The translations under genes were made by a program, and so were the position numbers. 64,000 bases of DNA from Flavobacteriaceae bacterium YJPT1-3 (GTDB lineage Bacteria; Bacteroidota; Bacteroidia; Flavobacteriales; Flavobacteriaceae). Location: positions 2,663,501 to 2,727,500 of the forward strand of contig CP123444.1 of the NCBI GenBank assembly GCA_029866965.1, given 5' to 3'. The notes below the pieces were generated by a model. That model saw nothing but the letters and a program-made list of their open reading frames with translations, ran no database searches and was not told where the DNA came from. Positions 62,866-64,000 of the stretch are shown here, piece by piece. Every line of letters begins with the position of its first letter. Positions within the stretch are counted from its first letter, which is position 1.

Positions 62866-63532
62866 TCTTTGGTGCTCTTGTGCCCTGCTCGAAGCCCAGC
62901 AAAACGCTGTGAGCGCTAGAGATACCCTGGTGCAGGAACGCTACGGCCTGAGGGTAGGTGTTGACCTCAGTAAACCTTTGCGGAGTCTCTTGGATGATGC
63001 CTACAGCGGATTCGCAGTGGCCGGCGATTTTAGGATCGCCAGAAGGTACTACATCGCTGCAGAATTGGGAAATGAGAACCGGACTCTGGTAGAACCGAAT
63101 ATCGATGTAACCGCTCAGGGAAGCTACCTTAAAGGAGGAGTAAACTACAATGCTTACGAGAACTGGTTCGGCATGTCCAATTTACTTTATGGTGGCGCTC
63201 ATCTCGGTTTTTCCAGCTTTCGCGAAAGCATAAACAGCTACACCATTTATACGACTAATGCTTATTTTCCGGAAGATCTACGTACCGAAACTCGTGAATT
63301 CAGCGGTTTGAACGCGATCTGGTTGGAAGTACAATTGGGGATGCAGGTCGAATTATTCAGCAATTTCTTCTTGGGCTTGAATGTGCAACTTAAACGCTTG
63401 ATCACCCAAAAGGAGCCGGATGGATTCGCCAATCTTTATATTCCCGGATTTGGAAAAGTGACCGAGGGAAGTAAATTCGGAACGGGATACAGCTATACCT
63501 TCTCCTATTTCATTCCGATCTTTAAAAACTAA
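62837..63532 (+). CDS. DUF6048-type outer membrane protein
   Basis: 231 residues from ATG 62837 (ATG 62831 possible), overlapping the preceding gene by 29 bases. Signal peptide ending LLEAQ, then an outer-membrane barrel pattern: YGLRVGVDLSKPLRSLLDD, GDFRIARRYYIAAELGNENRT, IWLEVQLGMQVELFSNFFLGLNVQLKR and the terminal YSYTFSYFIPIF. Pairing of DUF6452 and DUF6048 genes behind rlmD is characteristic of this phylum, and the two products may work together in the outer membrane. A perfect palindrome copy at 63216 encodes SFRES. Confidence 0.8.
   Translation: MKRICLFFISLWCSCALLEAQQNAVSARDTLVQERYGLRVGVDLSKPLRSLLDDAYSGFAVAGDFRIARRYYIAAELGNENRTLVEPNIDVTAQGSYLKGGVNYNAYENWFGMSNLLYGGAHLGFSSFRESINSYTIYTTNAYFPEDLRTETREFSGLNAIWLEVQLGMQVELFSNFFLGLNVQLKRLITQKEPDGFANLYIPGFGKVTEGSKFGTGYSYTFSYFIPIFKN
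63216..63229. repeat. GCTTTCGCGAAAGC palindrome, in the DUF6048 gene
   Basis: Exact copy in the frame SFRES. Confidence 0.9.
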
Positions 63533-64000
63533 GCTTCGTTCTGATATTTAGCCTTCTTACTGCCTTCGTAGATCTCATACTTGACCAGGCGCGATTCCAA
63601 TTTTCCATTGAACACTTTGATCTTCCTTGAAGGGCGCAAACCAACATGCTTTAAGGACTCCAGATTTCCGGTGATGAACCAGGCGTGGGTACCCGGGTAA
63701 TTCTGCTTTAAGGTATCTCCGATCCGCGCATAGAACTGCTCCATTTCAACCGGAATACGTTCTCCGTAGGGCGGATTGAACATCATATGCAAATGACGCT
63801 CAGAAAATTTAGAGGTCGTAAAAAAATCGTGCTGCTCCAGACTGATAAAATCACTGAGCTGTGCATTGGCAATATTGTCTTTGGCTTTCGCCAAGGTTAC
63901 TCCTGACGCGTCGTAGCCCTTGATCTGAAAATGAAAATTCTTGACTTTCCCTAAAGCGGCCTCTTCGATGGTCTCGTAGAGGTCGACATCCCAATCCTTC
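63529..64000 (-). CDS. THUMP-domain class I SAM RNA methyltransferase (RlmL/YpsC-like), C-terminal part
   Basis: The minus-strand frame is open to the edge of the window, so about 157 residues of the C terminus are seen. Motifs: FQIKGYDASGVTLAKAKDNI (SAM acidic strand), FNPPYGERIPVE with the NPPY catalytic motif of N-methyltransferases, and YPGTHAWFITGNLESLKHVGLRPSRK near the end. It matches the RlmL N-terminal/YpsC family that makes m2G in 23S rRNA; target assignment is inference. Its stop overlaps the convergent DUF6048 gene by four bases. Confidence 0.9.
   Translation of the reverse strand, partial: KDWDVDLYETIEEAALGKVKNFHFQIKGYDASGVTLAKAKDNIANAQLSDFISLEQHDFFTTSKFSERHLHMMFNPPYGERIPVEMEQFYARIGDTLKQNYPGTHAWFITGNLESLKHVGLRPSRKIKVFNGKLESRLVKYEIYEGSKKAKYQNEA

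Overview
The window is a continuous stretch of chromosome from a member of the Bacteroidota, most likely a marine Flavobacteriaceae. The evidence is a type IX secretion C-terminal domain protein, SusC-style TonB receptor architecture, lipoproteins and small families typical of flavobacteria (DUF6146, DUF6787, DUF6452, DUF6048, CCC-motif), and promoters of the Bacteroidota type (TTG, 19-20 bases, TAnnTTTG). Genus cannot be fixed from the sequence alone. I see no rRNA, tRNA, CRISPR array, insertion sequence, prophage or integration scar. It reads as core genome with coding density above 90 percent.

Layout: (1) 1-5.2 kb: gluconokinase fragment, a DUF72 protein, a LolA-fold exported protein and a very large BNR/sortilin-type repeat protein. 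(2) 5.2-11.3 kb: an aldehyde dehydrogenase, a small conserved protein, a 1010-residue fusion of small-molecule kinase, M23 peptidase and class III PLP enzyme, and YchF. (3) 11.4-15.1 kb: ferredoxin divergent from a LuxC-like acyl-CoA reductase, then serC-serA. (4) 15.2-18.3 kb: DUF937 protein, small envelope proteins, and the bifunctional NAD(P)HX repair enzyme. (5) 18.4-27.7 kb: a promoter and a candidate leader peptide ahead of thrA-thrB-thrC, then gcvT, an epimerase-like protein, pterin dehydratase, YebC and a FabH-like synthase. (6) 27.7-38.0 kb: transporter, M48 lipoprotein, then a minus-strand glycan operon glgE-maltokinase-glgB-GH31 with overlapping genes. (7) 38.2-47.2 kb: two MsrB copies, a collagen-like lipoprotein, lpdA, aroQ, two outer-membrane barrel proteins, XerD, a GH13 glucosidase and a peptidoglycan-binding protein with an L,D-transpeptidase-like motif. 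(8) 47.2-54 kb: RNase Y, a noncoding gap that probably holds a small RNA (6S candidate), ZapA and a ZapB-like coiled coil, then an M23 protein and a TonB receptor. (9) 54-64 kb: cysteine desulfurase, a calcium-repeat lipoprotein, an Smr protein, a T9SS cargo with two small membrane proteins, ornithine aminotransferase, RlmD, two small envelope proteins and the end of an RlmL/YpsC-type methyltransferase.

Functional themes: amino-acid biosynthesis (threonine from aspartate, serine from 3-phosphoglycerate, shikimate step 3), maltose-1-phosphate glycogen synthesis together with alpha-glucan breakdown, envelope biogenesis, and RNA modification or decay.

The strongest unexplained signal is a 14-base perfect palindrome, GCTTTCGCGAAAGC. 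It occurs 11 times exactly (plus one 13/14 copy) in 64 kb, where far less than one copy is expected by chance. It lies inside genes in all three reading frames and also between genes, so it is selected or maintained as DNA rather than as protein. Other items worth a second look are the kinase/M23/phospho-lyase fusion, the thr leader, the putative 6S RNA next to zapA, the L,D-transpeptidase-like protein, and several genes whose promoter -7 box sits only 4-5 bases before the start codon.
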